Source of the DNA: Rothia sp. P100 | GTDB lineage: Bacteria; Actinomycetota; Actinomycetes; Actinomycetales; Micrococcaceae | Length of the DNA: 64,000 nt | Direction of reading: 5' to 3' | Assembly (NCBI RefSeq): GCF_023712425.1 | Contig: NZ_JAMAYG010000002.1 | Span: forward strand, 124,001 to 188,000 | Shown: one piece after another, positions 1 through 9,913 of the stretch | Layout of the letters: each line of letters opens with the position of its first letter | Position numbering within the stretch: the first letter of the stretch is position 1 | Program-made: the position numbers and the translations under genes | The notes under the pieces: generated by a model | Told to the model about the DNA's origin: nothing | Seen by the model: the letters and a program-made list of their open reading frames with translations, nothing else | Databases searched by the model: none

Positions 1-1459
1 GCACTCCCTGAGAGAACATTAGAGTTGCCAGCATAGCTTTGATACGACGTTTTCTCACCAGGGTAATGTGGGGATCATCGCTGGGACCTTCAACGCCGCA
101 GTTATCGCTAAAGTTTTCGCCGTGACCGTCCCTATTGTCCTCACCGTTAGCTTCATTGTGCCGCAGGGAGTAGCTCACCACATCATGGAGGGTGAAGCCG
201 TCGTGGGCTGTAATGAAGTTGATGGACGCACTAGCGGGCCTGCTGCTGTGGTCAAAGCGCTCGGCGCTGCCCAGCAGTGCCGAGGCAAGCTTGGCCATAC
301 CTTCGGCATCACCTCGCCAAGCCTGGCGCACGCCATCTCTGAAGGTGTCGTTCCATTCGCGCCAGGGGTGCGGGAACTGGCCCAGCTGGTAGCCCCCTCG
401 GCCAATATCCCAGGGCTCAGCGATGATCTTGAGATGTCTGAGAACAGGGTCTTGTGAGATTGCTTGGAAGAAGGCTGAACGATAGTTAAAACCGGTGTGG
501 GAACGCCCCAAAGTGCTGGCTAGGTCGAAGCGGAAACCGTCCACACCGTAGCGCTGGGCAAAATGACGCAAAGAATCGAGCACAAGCCGCAGGACGTGGG
601 GGCTACGGACAGCTAGGGTATTACCGGTGCCGCTGTGATTAGCATAAGACCTATCGGCGTTGCGCATATAGTAGTGGTGGTCGTTGAGGCCACGCATTGA
701 AAGGGTAGGGCCGCCCTGGTCACCCTCACCGCTGTGATTGAACACCACATCCAAAATGACCTCGATGCCGTTCTCGTGTAGAGCGTGCACAGCCTGCCTG
801 AATTCAATATCGGCGTGCGCCCCGGTTTTATCTCCGGAGGCATAACGGGGTTCTAGTGCTGAAAAACCGATGGGCTGGTAGCCCCAGTAGTTGGTGAGGC
901 CGCGCTCAGTGATGTGCTGGTCATCTAAGAAGGCTTGAACGGGCAGTAGCTCCAACGCATTGACGCCCAGACCTTTGAGATAGTCGAGCACGGCGGGATG
1001 GCCCAGAGCTGCGTAGGAGCCTCGAATCTGGTCAGGGATACCTGGGTGCTTTTGTGTCAGGCCTTTAACGTGGGCCTCAAGAATCACCACATCCGCCCAG
1101 GAATGATGCGGGCGGTTGCTGGTGGGGGCAAAGGTGGTATCAGGTGCAGCCGGTACCACACACTTCGGCACAACCGGTGCGCTGTCGCCAACAGCGCCCC
1201 CCGCCATCATCGGGTCCCAGTATAAAGGGGCTTCAAGTTCCTGTGCCCAGGGATCAATGAGAATTTTTTCAGGGTTGAAGTTTTGGTTATTGCCGGTGGC
1301 ACGAAGACCGTATCGGTCACCTGCGTGCACACCGGCAATATCGCCGATCCAATATTCGCCGTCACGGCGAGTTAGTTCATGCCGAGTTTCGCAATCGTTT
1401 TCATCGAAAAGACAAAACCAAACATTCGTGGCTTCTGGTGCCCAAACCTCTATTTTCAT
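1..1459 (-). CDS. glgX: Glycogen debranching enzyme GlgX (C-terminus beyond the window)
   Basis: About 486 N-terminal residues are visible; the gene runs off the left edge. It removes alpha-1,6 branches from phosphorylase-limited glycogen in the cytoplasm. The order fits a GH13 isoamylase-type enzyme: an N-terminal CBM48-like domain, then the barrel with DVVFNH (about residue 237), the nucleophile region VDGFRFD (Asp near 312), the acid region IIAEPWD (Glu near 348) and ITAHDGFTLHD. The N-terminal part is shorter than in many GlgX proteins. The ATG overlaps the glgA stop as ATGA (1456-1459), so translation is probably coupled to glgA. It is the last visible gene of the glg operon. Function is confident; the completeness of the 3' end cannot be judged. 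Confidence 0.93.
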   Translation of the reverse strand, partial: MKIEVWAPEATNVWFCLFDENDCETRHELTRRDGEYWIGDIAGVHAGDRYGLRATGNNQNFNPEKILIDPWAQELEAPLYWDPMMAGGAVGDSAPVVPKCVVPAAPDTTFAPTSNRPHHSWADVVILEAHVKGLTQKHPGIPDQIRGSYAALGHPAVLDYLKGLGVNALELLPVQAFLDDQHITERGLTNYWGYQPIGFSALEPRYASGDKTGAHADIEFRQAVHALHENGIEVILDVVFNHSGEGDQGGPTLSMRGLNDHHYYMRNADRSYANHSGTGNTLAVRSPHVLRLVLDSLRHFAQRYGVDGFRFDLASTLGRSHTGFNYRSAFFQAISQDPVLRHLKIIAEPWDIGRGGYQLGQFPHPWREWNDTFRDGVRQAWRGDAEGMAKLASALLGSAERFDHSSRPASASINFITAHDGFTLHDVVSYSLRHNEANGEDNRDGHGENFSDNCGVEGPSDDPHITLVRKRRIKAMLATLMFSQGV

Positions 1460-2922
1460 TCAATGAGATTATCAAACATTGCTGCATACTGTGCAGCCGA
1501 CTGCTCCCAGCCAACAGGTGCGTTCATTGCGGTGTGGCGTAGCTGAGACCACGCCCCGGCATCACCGTAGAGATCTATGGCACGGCCGAGAGCGAAACTG
1601 AGCCCTCCGGCATCGATGGTTCCACCCAGGTAAGCGTCCCCGAAAGTAAAGCCGGTGGCAGTGCCTGCAGCCAGATTCTCGGGGGTAGCATCGCAGACGG
1701 TATCACGGAGCCCACCGGTGGCGGCGACAACCGGTATAGTACCGTAGCGCATGCCGTAAAGCTGCGTCAGACCGCTAGGCTCGAACCGTGAAGGAACCAG
1801 TACGATATCGCCACCGGCGTACAGGCGGTGGCTCAGAGCCTCGTCGTAACCAATGCGCAGGCCTACCTGGCCCGGGTAACGGGCAGCTAGATCGCCGAGC
1901 GCAGCCTCATATTCAGCGTCGCCAGAGCCCAGAATAGCTACAGCTCCACCGCGCTCCAAAAAGCCCGGTAGTGCTTCAACCATCAGGTCAATGCCCTTCT
2001 GATAAGTCAAGCGGGTCACCACAACGGCGAGAGGGCCAGTGGGTTCAGCCAGACTGAATTCTTGCAGTAGGCGCTGACGGTTTTCAGCTTTTCCAGAAGT
2101 ATCTAGAGCTGAGTAGGGCACAACCTCGGGGTCAGTTGCCGGGTCCCAGACCGAGACGTCAACACCGTTAATAAAGCCTGCTAGTTCACCGCGGTCCCGG
2201 CGAGCCTTGACGACCCCTTCAAGACCAAAACCGAAGTGAGCCTCGGTCAGCTCTTGGGCATAGCTGGGGCTCACCGTGGTGAGGCGGGAAGCATGCACCA
2301 TACCCGCCTTAAGGGTGGATAGCAGCCCGTGGTATTCCAGGGATTCAGGTGTGAAATCCCAGGAGGGCAGACGCAGGTAGTCTAGCTGGTCGGCACCCAC
2401 GATGCCCTGGAAGGCGATGTTATGCACGGTCATCACGGTCGGTGTCGTAGAACCGGCATAGCGCAGGTAAGAAGGAACCAAACCTGCCTGCCAGTCATGG
2501 GCATGCACCAGATCGGGCTTCCACTTATCCTTGGTTCCGTGCAGAGCGATCTGGGCGCCCACCCAGCTGAGAGCCGCGAAACGCACGTGGTTATCGTGGA
2601 AGTCGTGACCGTGAGCGGAGTAGGGCCCGCCGTCACGGTCAAAGAGGTGCGGAGCATCCAGCAACAGGACGTTAAGCCCATCAATCTTGCCGCGAACCAC
2701 CGCAGCGGGGCCGCCGAAAAGGTTTTCATCGCCCCACACGCGGGTGCCGCGTCCAATTTTTTGGAGCAGACCGGGGTAAGCGGGGAGCAGTACCTTGGTT
2801 TTCCAACCTAGCGGTTCTAACGCGGCAGGCAGAGCGCCCACCACATCTGCCAGACCACCAGTTTTGATGAGAGGTGCACATTCAGATGCTACCGATAGAA
2901 CGCGTTTTATACGACGAGCCAT
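1456..2922 (-). CDS. glgA: Glycogen synthase GlgA (GT5, ADP-glucose dependent)
   Basis: 488 residues, the usual GlgA length. It transfers glucose from ADP-glucose onto the growing alpha-1,4 glucan. The N-terminal ADP-glucose-binding motif KTGGL lies at residues 20-24, followed by HAHDWQA and NIAFQG in the first Rossmann domain. The C-terminal domain has SRFEPSGLTQLYGMRYG, carrying the family's acidic and glycine residues. The start lies 8 bp after the glgC stop, with GAAGGG overlapping the end of glgC as ribosome site. Its stop overlaps glgX. This is the classical GlgA, not the GlgM/GlgE-route transferase common in mycobacteria. The motif text looks closer to the rhizobial enzymes than to the usual actinobacterial ones, judged from memory rather than a search. 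Confidence 0.96.
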   Translation of the reverse strand: MARRIKRVLSVASECAPLIKTGGLADVVGALPAALEPLGWKTKVLLPAYPGLLQKIGRGTRVWGDENLFGGPAAVVRGKIDGLNVLLLDAPHLFDRDGGPYSAHGHDFHDNHVRFAALSWVGAQIALHGTKDKWKPDLVHAHDWQAGLVPSYLRYAGSTTPTVMTVHNIAFQGIVGADQLDYLRLPSWDFTPESLEYHGLLSTLKAGMVHASRLTTVSPSYAQELTEAHFGFGLEGVVKARRDRGELAGFINGVDVSVWDPATDPEVVPYSALDTSGKAENRQRLLQEFSLAEPTGPLAVVVTRLTYQKGIDLMVEALPGFLERGGAVAILGSGDAEYEAALGDLAARYPGQVGLRIGYDEALSHRLYAGGDIVLVPSRFEPSGLTQLYGMRYGTIPVVAATGGLRDTVCDATPENLAAGTATGFTFGDAYLGGTIDAGGLSFALGRAIDLYGDAGAWSQLRHTAMNAPVGWEQSAAQYAAMFDNLIE

Positions 2923-2930
2923 GAGGAAAT

Positions 2931-4229
2931 TTACCCTTCTTGTGCAGCTGAGCGGCGATCAATCATTTTCTGGGTAATCAGAGTTACCCCGGTGGCGGTC
3001 ACGCTGAACCACTTGGCGTCCTCTTCTGGATCTTCACCCACTACTAGACCTTCAGGAATGGTTACGTCACTGTCCACCACACAACGGGTAAGACGCGCTG
3101 AACGGCCAATATCAACCTTGGGAAGCACCACGGCCTGATCCAGCTGAGCGTACGAGTGCACGCGGGTGCCGGTGTAGAGCAGCGAGTTAGAAACAGTGGC
3201 ACCTGAAATGATGCAGTCACCGGCGATTAGGGACTGAATGGCCTGACCAACTCGCCCCTCCTGGTTGTGAACAAACTTGGCGGGAGGAGTGAGCTCTGAG
3301 TAAGTCCAAATCGGCCATGAACGATCGTAGAAGTCCAGGGGAGGAATCATTGAGGTCAGGTCAAGGTTAGCCTGCCAGAAGGAATCAATGGTACCGACAT
3401 CTCGCCAGTAGGGCTCGGTTTCCAGACCGCTCATGACGCAAGAATCGCTGAAGCGGTGGGCGTAAGCACCGCCGTCCTTCACAATCAGGGGAATGATATC
3501 GTGCCCGAAATCGTGAGAGGACTCGGGGTTCTCGGCATCAGCGATCAGTATTTCCCTCAGGTAGGACCAGTCAAAGACGTAGATGCCCATCGAGACCAGG
3601 GACTCATCGGGGTTATCGGGGCTTGCCGGGGGGACATCTGGCTTTTCGAGGAAGTCGACAATCTGACTGTTCTCATCAACGGCCATAACACCAAAGGCAC
3701 TTGCCTCATCACGTGCGACGGTCAGGCAGCCGACAGTTACATCAGCGCCCTTCTCCACGTGGTGCTGCAACATGATTTCGTAGTCCATCTTGTAAATGTG
3801 ATCGCCGGCTAGGACTACAATGTACTCCACCTGGTAGTCATCAACGATGTCAATGTTCTGGTAGATGGCGTCGGCAGTGCCCATGTACCACTGGTGTTCT
3901 GACACGCGCTGGCTGGCAGGCAGAATATCGAGGTATTCGTTGCGTTCTGCGCGGAAGAAGCTCCAGCCACGCTGCAGGTGGCGGATGAGGGAGTGTGCCT
4001 TGTACTGGGTTGCTACAGCAATCTTACGAATACCTGAGTTGTAGGCATTTGAAAGGGGAAAGTCGATAATTCGGGCCTTGCCACCAAAGTGAACTGCTGG
4101 CTTAGCTCTGCGGTCAGTGAGCTCTTCGAGGCGGCTACCACGGCCGCCTGCGAGGACAAAAGCCATAGCCTGATTCGATAGTCGGTGGGTGCTGTCCCTA
4201 TGAGTGGTGGTTGAGCTGAGGTGAATCAT
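2931..4229 (-). CDS. glgC: Glucose-1-phosphate adenylyltransferase GlgC
   Basis: 432 residues. It makes ADP-glucose from ATP and glucose-1-phosphate, the committed step of glycogen synthesis. Visible features are the nucleotide-binding loop LAGGRGSRL near residue 27, [20 protein letters not shown], the sugar-phosphate region [20 protein letters not shown], and a C-terminal left-handed beta-helix ending in LITQKMID. The ATG overlaps the glgB TGA as ATGA (4226-4229). An alternative inner start before AFVLAGG is possible, but the overlap supports this one. The sequence is strikingly similar to Agrobacterium-type GlgC (for example [17 protein letters not shown] and [11 protein letters not shown]) and unlike mycobacterial GlgC, which starts its core GGEGKRLYPLT. 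Confidence 0.96.
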   Translation of the reverse strand: MIHLSSTTTHRDSTHRLSNQAMAFVLAGGRGSRLEELTDRRAKPAVHFGGKARIIDFPLSNAYNSGIRKIAVATQYKAHSLIRHLQRGWSFFRAERNEYLDILPASQRVSEHQWYMGTADAIYQNIDIVDDYQVEYIVVLAGDHIYKMDYEIMLQHHVEKGADVTVGCLTVARDEASAFGVMAVDENSQIVDFLEKPDVPPASPDNPDESLVSMGIYVFDWSYLREILIADAENPESSHDFGHDIIPLIVKDGGAYAHRFSDSCVMSGLETEPYWRDVGTIDSFWQANLDLTSMIPPLDFYDRSWPIWTYSELTPPAKFVHNQEGRVGQAIQSLIAGDCIISGATVSNSLLYTGTRVHSYAQLDQAVVLPKVDIGRSARLTRCVVDSDVTIPEGLVVGEDPEEDAKWFSVTATGVTLITQKMIDRRSAAQEG

Positions 4230-6361
4230 GATTGTTCCTCTACAAAATAGATGACTGACAAGGGTGGAAGTTTGAGGAGGGCTGACTGGGCTTCGTTACC
4301 CATAGGCACAGGTTCGGTTTCAATAGCACCACCGTGGCCACGATTTCCGCCGTGGTAGTGGGCAGCGTCGGTATTGAGGGCTTCAATCCAGCGACCGGCC
4401 AGCGGGAAGGGCACGCGGTAGCCATCGCGTTCAATCGGGTTTAGGTTCATGACTACCACTACGTGCCGGTCACCCGCCCAGCCGCGTCTCAGCCAGGCGT
4501 AAACCTGCTCATCGACGGCATCGACCAGTAGCCACTGAAAGCCGTGAGGGTCAGAGTCGCTGCGGTGTAGGGCAGGTTGTTGCCGGTATAGGCTATTGAG
4601 GTCTCGTACCAACGACAGGACGCCGGCGTGACCCTTGTCTTCTAGGACGTGCCAGTCAAGTTCGCTTTCGTAGTTCCATTCACTGGGCTGGCCAAATTCT
4701 TGCCCCATGAAGAGAAGCTTCTTGCCGGGGTAGGCCCACATGTAGGCCAGGAAGGCTTTGAGATTACCCAGCTTGGCTGCGTGATCCCCGGGCATCCGCC
4801 CGTAGAGGGAACCCTTGCCGTGCACAACCTCGTCGTGGCTAATGGGTAGCATGAAACGTTCACTAAAGATGTAAGTGATGCCAAAGGTCAACAAATCAGA
4901 GTGATACTTACGGTAAATCGGGTCTAGCCCAAAGTAGCGCAGTGAGTCATTCATCCAGCCAAGGTTCCATTTGAAGTCAAAGCCCAGGCCACCGTGCTCG
5001 GTTGTGCGGGTGACTCCGGGGAAGGTGGTGGATTCCTCAGCGATCATCATGGCACCTTCAACGGTGCGCTCAATGGCGTCATTGGTGGTTTTCAAGAATT
5101 CGATGGCTTCGTAGTTCTCGGGCCCGCCGTCCTTATTGGGCACCCACTCGCCATCCTTGCGGGAATAGTTGCGGTGAATGATAGAGGCAACGGCGTCGAC
5201 GCGCAGACCGTCCAGGTGATATTCCTGCAACCAGTAGAGTGCGTTAGACCGTAGGTGACCGGCCACCTCCGGGCGGCCATAGTTATAGATGAGGGTGTTC
5301 CAGTCGGGGTGGAAACCCTCTTGCGGGTTCTGGTGCTCATAGAGTGCGGTCCCGTCAAAGTAGCCTAGCCCGTGGGCGTCGGTGGGGAAGTGCCCCGGCA
5401 CCCAGTCGGCAATAACCCCGATGCCCTTTTGATGAGCCCGATCAACGAAAGTCTGAAAATCCTCGGGCAGACCGTAGCGAATGGTGGGAGCGTACATGCC
5501 GATGGGCTGATAACCCCAGGAGCCGTCAAAGGGGTGTTCAGTGATAGGTAAAACCTCGATGTGGGTAAAGCCAAGATCAGCGACGTAGTCGATCAGATCA
5601 TGCCACCCTTCACGCCGCCACGAGCTGAGGTGAACCTCATAGACGCTTACTGGGGTGGTCAGCGCGTCCACCTCAGCACGTTTTTTCAGCCAAACGTCAT
5701 CCTGCCAGGAGTGCTTGCCAAGAGCGCGCACCACCGAGGCGTTCGCCGGAGGCATCTCTGAGCCGAACCCCACCGGGTCAGCCTTGAGAGGCATGAGCTC
5801 GCCCTCGGCTGTGAGAATCTCGTACTTGTAGGTTTCCCCCTCGGTGAGACCGGGAATGAAGAGCTCCCAAATACCGCTGGAGCCACGCAGGCGCATGGGG
5901 TGGGCAATGCCATTCCATGCGTTGAAAGCGCCCACCACAGAAACGCGGCTAGCATTCGGCGCCCACACGGCGAAATGTACTCCCGGTACATTTTCGTGCT
6001 GCATGGGGTGGGCACCAAGCACCCGCCATAGAGACTCATGCCTGCCCTCACTGATGAGATGTTCATCGAGGGAACCCAAGACCGGGGTGAACCGATAGGG
6101 GTCCTCCTTCTCCTCAACATATCCGCCATTCCATTCAATGCGCAGGCGGTAGTAGGGGAGTGACTCACCCACAAAGACGGGCACATCACCCCAGCGCTGC
6201 ACCAGTTCTCGCTGGTCCGTTGCGTTGACGGCCCACACTCGATGAGCGCCGGGAAGAAGCGCCACAATTTCGGTGCCGTCCGCGCTTGGTCCCAGAACCT
6301 TGAATGGGTCCCGGTGTTTTCCTGCAGCGAGGACGCGGGCTTCTTCGTGGGTGATTGCCAT
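4226..6361 (-). CDS. glgB: 1,4-alpha-glucan branching enzyme GlgB
   Basis: 711 residues, close to the usual 700-740. It cuts alpha-1,4 chains and rejoins them as alpha-1,6 branches. An N-terminal CBM48 region carries [17 protein letters not shown]. The GH13 barrel then shows ADWVPGHFP, the nucleophile region [10 protein letters not shown], the acid region [22 protein letters not shown], and a beta-sandwich C-terminal domain. The ATG is preceded by GGAG at good spacing. It lies 40 bp downstream of glgP and overlaps glgC by 4 bp. It is the second gene of the glg operon. Confidence 0.96.
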   Translation of the reverse strand: MAITHEEARVLAAGKHRDPFKVLGPSADGTEIVALLPGAHRVWAVNATDQRELVQRWGDVPVFVGESLPYYRLRIEWNGGYVEEKEDPYRFTPVLGSLDEHLISEGRHESLWRVLGAHPMQHENVPGVHFAVWAPNASRVSVVGAFNAWNGIAHPMRLRGSSGIWELFIPGLTEGETYKYEILTAEGELMPLKADPVGFGSEMPPANASVVRALGKHSWQDDVWLKKRAEVDALTTPVSVYEVHLSSWRREGWHDLIDYVADLGFTHIEVLPITEHPFDGSWGYQPIGMYAPTIRYGLPEDFQTFVDRAHQKGIGVIADWVPGHFPTDAHGLGYFDGTALYEHQNPQEGFHPDWNTLIYNYGRPEVAGHLRSNALYWLQEYHLDGLRVDAVASIIHRNYSRKDGEWVPNKDGGPENYEAIEFLKTTNDAIERTVEGAMMIAEESTTFPGVTRTTEHGGLGFDFKWNLGWMNDSLRYFGLDPIYRKYHSDLLTFGITYIFSERFMLPISHDEVVHGKGSLYGRMPGDHAAKLGNLKAFLAYMWAYPGKKLLFMGQEFGQPSEWNYESELDWHVLEDKGHAGVLSLVRDLNSLYRQQPALHRSDSDPHGFQWLLVDAVDEQVYAWLRRGWAGDRHVVVVMNLNPIERDGYRVPFPLAGRWIEALNTDAAHYHGGNRGHGGAIETEPVPMGNEAQSALLKLPPLSVIYFVEEQS

Positions 6362-6401
6362 GATTATTTCTCCAGTCTCCTTAAAGTTTTAAGGATGTAG
6401 C

Positions 6402-8807
6402 CTAAAGGGCTGATTCAATTCCCCAGACTTCGGTCATGTATTCCCGTACCGCCCGGTCCGAACTGAAATACCCCATGCGGGCTATGTTCAGCACGGCCAT
6501 ACGGTTCCAGCGGGCTGTGTCGCGGTAGGTTTCTTCAACCTCTTGCTGAGCGCGGTCATAGTCATCAAAATCTGACGCAACGAGGAACCAGTCGCTGTTC
6601 CACATGTTGTCAACAAGCTGACCAAACCTATAGGGCTCATCAGGGCTGAAGGTGCCTTCTGCAACTGCCTGCAGGATGTCTCGAAGAGCCTGGCTCTTCT
6701 CAATGGCTGCACGCGAGTGCCCCCGCTGGCTTCGTCGCTGGGCTACTTCTTCGGTAGTGAGACCGAAGAGGAAGAAATTATCTGCACCGACATGCTCACG
6801 TATCTCAACGTTAGCGCCGTCGAGTGTACCGATAGTTAATGCACCGTTAAGCGCAAACTTCATGTTGCCGGTACCGGAGGCTTCCATGCCGGCGGTTGAG
6901 ATTTGCTCGGAGAGATCCGAGGCAGGAATCAACTTCTCAGCCATGGTGACGTTGTAGTTAGGAGGGAAGACAATGCGCAGCAGGTGCTTGGTTTCGGGGT
7001 CGTTATTGACAACCTCTGCCACGTCGTTAATCAACTTAATGATGTCTTTGGCGGTGTGGTAGCTGGGCGCTGCCTTGCCTGCAAAGATTTTGACGCGGGG
7101 CACCCAGCCTGCGTTGGGATCCCTCTTAATGCGCTGGTAATGAGCGATGGTCCAGAGGATGTTCAGCAGCTGACGCTTGTACTCGTGCATGCGCTTGACC
7201 TGTGAATCAACCAGAGCATTGGTGGGTAAATCCAGGCCGTGCTCTTCCTTTAGCCACTGCGAGAAGCGTTCTTTAGCAGCCAGCTTGGTCTGGGCGAAAG
7301 CGTTCAGGAAGGCGGGGTCATCGGCATGAGCTTCAAGTTCGCGCAGACGATCAAGGTCGGTTTCCCAGCCTTCACCGATGGTCTTGGTGATGAGGTCAGC
7401 AAGTGCGGGGTTAGCCAGTTTGAGCCAGCGGCGGGGAGTGATGCCGTTGGTGATGTTGACGATGCGATCGGGGTGGAGGGCATCGTGAGCCGGGAAGAGC
7501 TCGGTCCTCACTAGTTCAGTGTGTAGCGCTGAGACACCATTGACACGGTGGCTGGTGGTGAAGGCAAGATCGCCCATATTCACTTGGTCGCCTGAAATCA
7601 GGCGTGCTGGGTGGTGTGAACCTGCCTGCAGCTCAACAAATTTTTGGTCCAGACGCTCGATGATCTGCAGGTGGCGCGGGAGCACATTGCGCATGAGGCC
7701 CACCGTCCAGCGTTCTAGCGCCTCAGGCAGCAGGGTGTGGTTGGTGTAGCCCAGCACGCGGGTGGACAGGTCGGTTGCCCGGTCGAAGTCAAAGCCGTGT
7801 TCATCAACCAGAATACGAATAAGCTCCGGCCCGGCAATAGCGGGGTGAGTATCGTTCATCTGAATAGCGACGTGGGCATCCAAGTTTTCCAGCGAGTCGT
7901 GGTTCACCAGGTGGCGGCGCACGATGTCCTGCACGGATGCTGAGGTAAGGAAGTATTCCTGGGAGAGGCGAAGCTGCTTACCGCCATCGGTGGTGTCATT
8001 GGGGTAGAGCACTCGGCTGAGACTACGAGCCAGAGCTTCAGGTTCTGCGGCTGCTGCGAAGTCACCGGAGTTGAACCTGCCCAGGTCAAAGAGGTCAGCA
8101 TTAGGGGTAGCTGCCCAGAGGCGGAGAGTGTTAGCCCACTTGCCGCCGTAGCCCACCACGGGGCTGTCAAAAGCCTGAGCCTGGACGTGGGTGCCGGGCT
8201 CCCAGCGCAGAACACCGTTTTCTTCGTAGACATCACCGCCGAAGCCAACACCGTAGACCGTTTCGGGGCGAGCGTAGTCCCAGGGATTACCGTGGGCAAG
8301 CCAGTTCTCGGGGTTTTCCTGCTGGCGACCGTCCTTGAAGCTCTGCTCAAAAAGGCCGTGTTCGTAGCGCAGGCCATAACCGTAGGCGGGACAGCCCACG
8401 GTTGCCATGGACTCAAGGTAGCAAGCTGCCAAGCGGCCCAGGCCACCATTACCTAGAGCGGCATCCGGCTCTTCGCTGGCAACGGTCTCGAAGTCGACCC
8501 CCAAACTCTCGAGGGCCTCAGCGGCAATATCCCGCAGACCCAGGTTAATGGCAAGGTCTTCGGTGAGGCGACCGATGAGGAATTCCATGGAGAGGTAGTA
8601 GACGCGCTTGCGGTCTTCGTCCCAGGTGCGTCGAGTTGATGCAAACCAGGGGTCTACCGCGTGATCACGCAGAGTGTGCGAAAGAGCAATTCTCCAGTCG
8701 AAAACAGTCGAATGCTTGGGGTCTTTGCCTGCAGTGAACTGGAGGTGCTTTAAGAGTGATGAGCGGAAACTAGCTACTGATGTTTCTAGGCTTGTGTGTT
8801 CTGACAT
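6402..8807 (-). CDS. glgP: Glycogen phosphorylase GlgP
   Basis: 801 residues. It releases glucose-1-phosphate from glycogen ends using pyridoxal phosphate. Family marks are YYLSMEFLIGRL near the N-terminus, PDAALGNGGLGRLAACYLES, MNDTHPAIA, and the PLP-lysine region EASGTGNMKFALNGALTIGT towards the C-terminus. Length and motifs fit the E. coli/Agrobacterium type of 800-830 residues rather than the divergent maltodextrin-phosphorylase-like proteins of mycobacteria. It is the first gene of the operon. No Shine-Dalgarno sequence precedes the ATG. Instead a TAGAAT hexamer ends 6 nt before it, which suggests a leaderless message. Confidence 0.96.
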   Translation of the reverse strand: MSEHTSLETSVASFRSSLLKHLQFTAGKDPKHSTVFDWRIALSHTLRDHAVDPWFASTRRTWDEDRKRVYYLSMEFLIGRLTEDLAINLGLRDIAAEALESLGVDFETVASEEPDAALGNGGLGRLAACYLESMATVGCPAYGYGLRYEHGLFEQSFKDGRQQENPENWLAHGNPWDYARPETVYGVGFGGDVYEENGVLRWEPGTHVQAQAFDSPVVGYGGKWANTLRLWAATPNADLFDLGRFNSGDFAAAAEPEALARSLSRVLYPNDTTDGGKQLRLSQEYFLTSASVQDIVRRHLVNHDSLENLDAHVAIQMNDTHPAIAGPELIRILVDEHGFDFDRATDLSTRVLGYTNHTLLPEALERWTVGLMRNVLPRHLQIIERLDQKFVELQAGSHHPARLISGDQVNMGDLAFTTSHRVNGVSALHTELVRTELFPAHDALHPDRIVNITNGITPRRWLKLANPALADLITKTIGEGWETDLDRLRELEAHADDPAFLNAFAQTKLAAKERFSQWLKEEHGLDLPTNALVDSQVKRMHEYKRQLLNILWTIAHYQRIKRDPNAGWVPRVKIFAGKAAPSYHTAKDIIKLINDVAEVVNNDPETKHLLRIVFPPNYNVTMAEKLIPASDLSEQISTAGMEASGTGNMKFALNGALTIGTLDGANVEIREHVGADNFFLFGLTTEEVAQRRSQRGHSRAAIEKSQALRDILQAVAEGTFSPDEPYRFGQLVDNMWNSDWFLVASDFDDYDRAQQEVEETYRDTARWNRMAVLNIARMGYFSSDRAVREYMTEVWGIESAL

Positions 8808-8813
8808 ATATTT

Positions 8814-8843
8814 ATTCTATTTCTACAAATTTCTTATTCACAA
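8814..8843 (-). promoter_or_regulatory. Candidate leaderless promoter of the glg operon
   Basis: On the minus strand TTGTGA (8843-8838) is separated by 18 nt from TAGAAT (8819-8814), which ends 6 nt before the glgP ATG at 8807. Transcription would start at or next to the A of ATG. The 160-bp upstream stretch is A+T-rich for this genome. No ribosome site is visible, which agrees with leaderless initiation. This is read from motif spacing only. Confidence 0.55.
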
Positions 8844-8972
8844 GGCATTTCACCGAGGCGCGCCATTGTTGCTTTTTTTACGTGATTGAAGGTGAAAATT
8901 GTTGGTTTATGCCATTCATGTGTCGTGCTTGTGAACCGAATTACTTTTTATGGCAACATATGTGGTATAAAT

Positions 8973-9006
8973 CACCCCCGCCGTTAACGGGTGAACGGCG
9001 GGGGTG
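8973..9006 (-). terminator. Intrinsic terminator after ppgK
   Basis: A perfect 13-bp inverted repeat (8973-8985 with 8994-9006) surrounds an 8-nt loop. Read on the minus strand it is followed by ATTTATA, a weak T tract. It lies between the ppgK stop and the glgP promoter, so it separates the map-ppgK unit from the glg operon. Confidence 0.8.
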
Positions 9007-9035
9007 GAATTAAGGCGGAACCGATAGGGTGTGCT

Positions 9036-9872
9036 CTAGGCTGCGCGGCGTTCTTGCTCGGACGGCATGCCCGCTGCCCACACCGCAGCACCGACGATTC
9101 CAGCGTTGTTACGCAACTCGGCCATGACGATAGGCGTGCGAACATCTTCTTCGAAATAGGGCAGAAACTTCTCGGGATTCTTCGAGATACCGCCACCGAT
9201 GATGAAGAGGTCGGGGGTGAAGAGCATTTCTACGTGGGTGAAGTAGCGGCGCAGACGCTTGCCGTACTTCATCCACGACAGTTCGTGAGTTTCACGAGCG
9301 CGGGCGGACGCCTGGGTTTCAGCGTCATGCCCATCGATTTCCAGGTGACCCAGCTCGGTGTTGGGCACCAGCTGGCCATTGATAATGAGCGCTGAGCCAA
9401 TCCCGGTGCCCAGCGTGATAACAGCAATCAGCCCTGGCTTGTCTCGGCCCTGGCCGTAGATAGCCTCAGCCAGACCAGCGGCGTCCGCATCGTTGAGGGC
9501 GTACACCTTACGCCCATCCAGCGCGGCGCTCATAATGCCCTCAAGGTCAGCACCGATCCAGGTCTCATCAACGTTGGCCGCTGAGAGGGTTACGCCGTTC
9601 TTCACCACGGCTGGGAAATCAATGCCGATTGCTGAATCGGGTGCAGGAGCTAGCTCCCTGCCCTGTAACTCGTCCACGATTTCGCGTACCACAGTCGCAC
9701 AAGCCTCAGGGGTGGCGGGTTGCGGGGTGGGAATGCGGAAGCGTTCGCCCACCAGGTTGCCGGTACGGGTGTCTACCACACCGCCCTTCATGCCGGTGCC
9801 ACCAATATCGATGCCGATGGCCAGGTCGTTGGGTTTTGGTGCAGGGATTTCAGCGGTGATTGTCTCGCTCAT
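9036..9872 (-). CDS. ppgK: Polyphosphate glucokinase (PPGK, ROK family)
   Basis: 278 residues, the normal size for actinobacterial polyphosphate glucokinase. It phosphorylates glucose with polyphosphate, usually also with ATP. The N-terminal phosphate loop GIDIGGTGMKGG, the central SAIGIDFPAVVKNG and VNDADAAG-type region (seen as LNDADAAG), and ITLGTGIGSALI are all present. Unlike many ROK kinases it lacks the Cys zinc cluster, as is usual for PPGK. AAGGAG precedes the ATG at good spacing. It lies 41 bp after map and probably shares its transcript. Its glucose-6-phosphate output can feed the neighbouring glycogen operon. Confidence 0.92.
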   Translation of the reverse strand: MSETITAEIPAPKPNDLAIGIDIGGTGMKGGVVDTRTGNLVGERFRIPTPQPATPEACATVVREIVDELQGRELAPAPDSAIGIDFPAVVKNGVTLSAANVDETWIGADLEGIMSAALDGRKVYALNDADAAGLAEAIYGQGRDKPGLIAVITLGTGIGSALIINGQLVPNTELGHLEIDGHDAETQASARARETHELSWMKYGKRLRRYFTHVEMLFTPDLFIIGGGISKNPEKFLPYFEEDVRTPIVMAELRNNAGIVGAAVWAAGMPSEQERRAA

Positions 9873-9913
9873 GAGCGCTCCTTGGGGCGGGTTTTTTGAT
9901 AAAGGTCTAGCTA

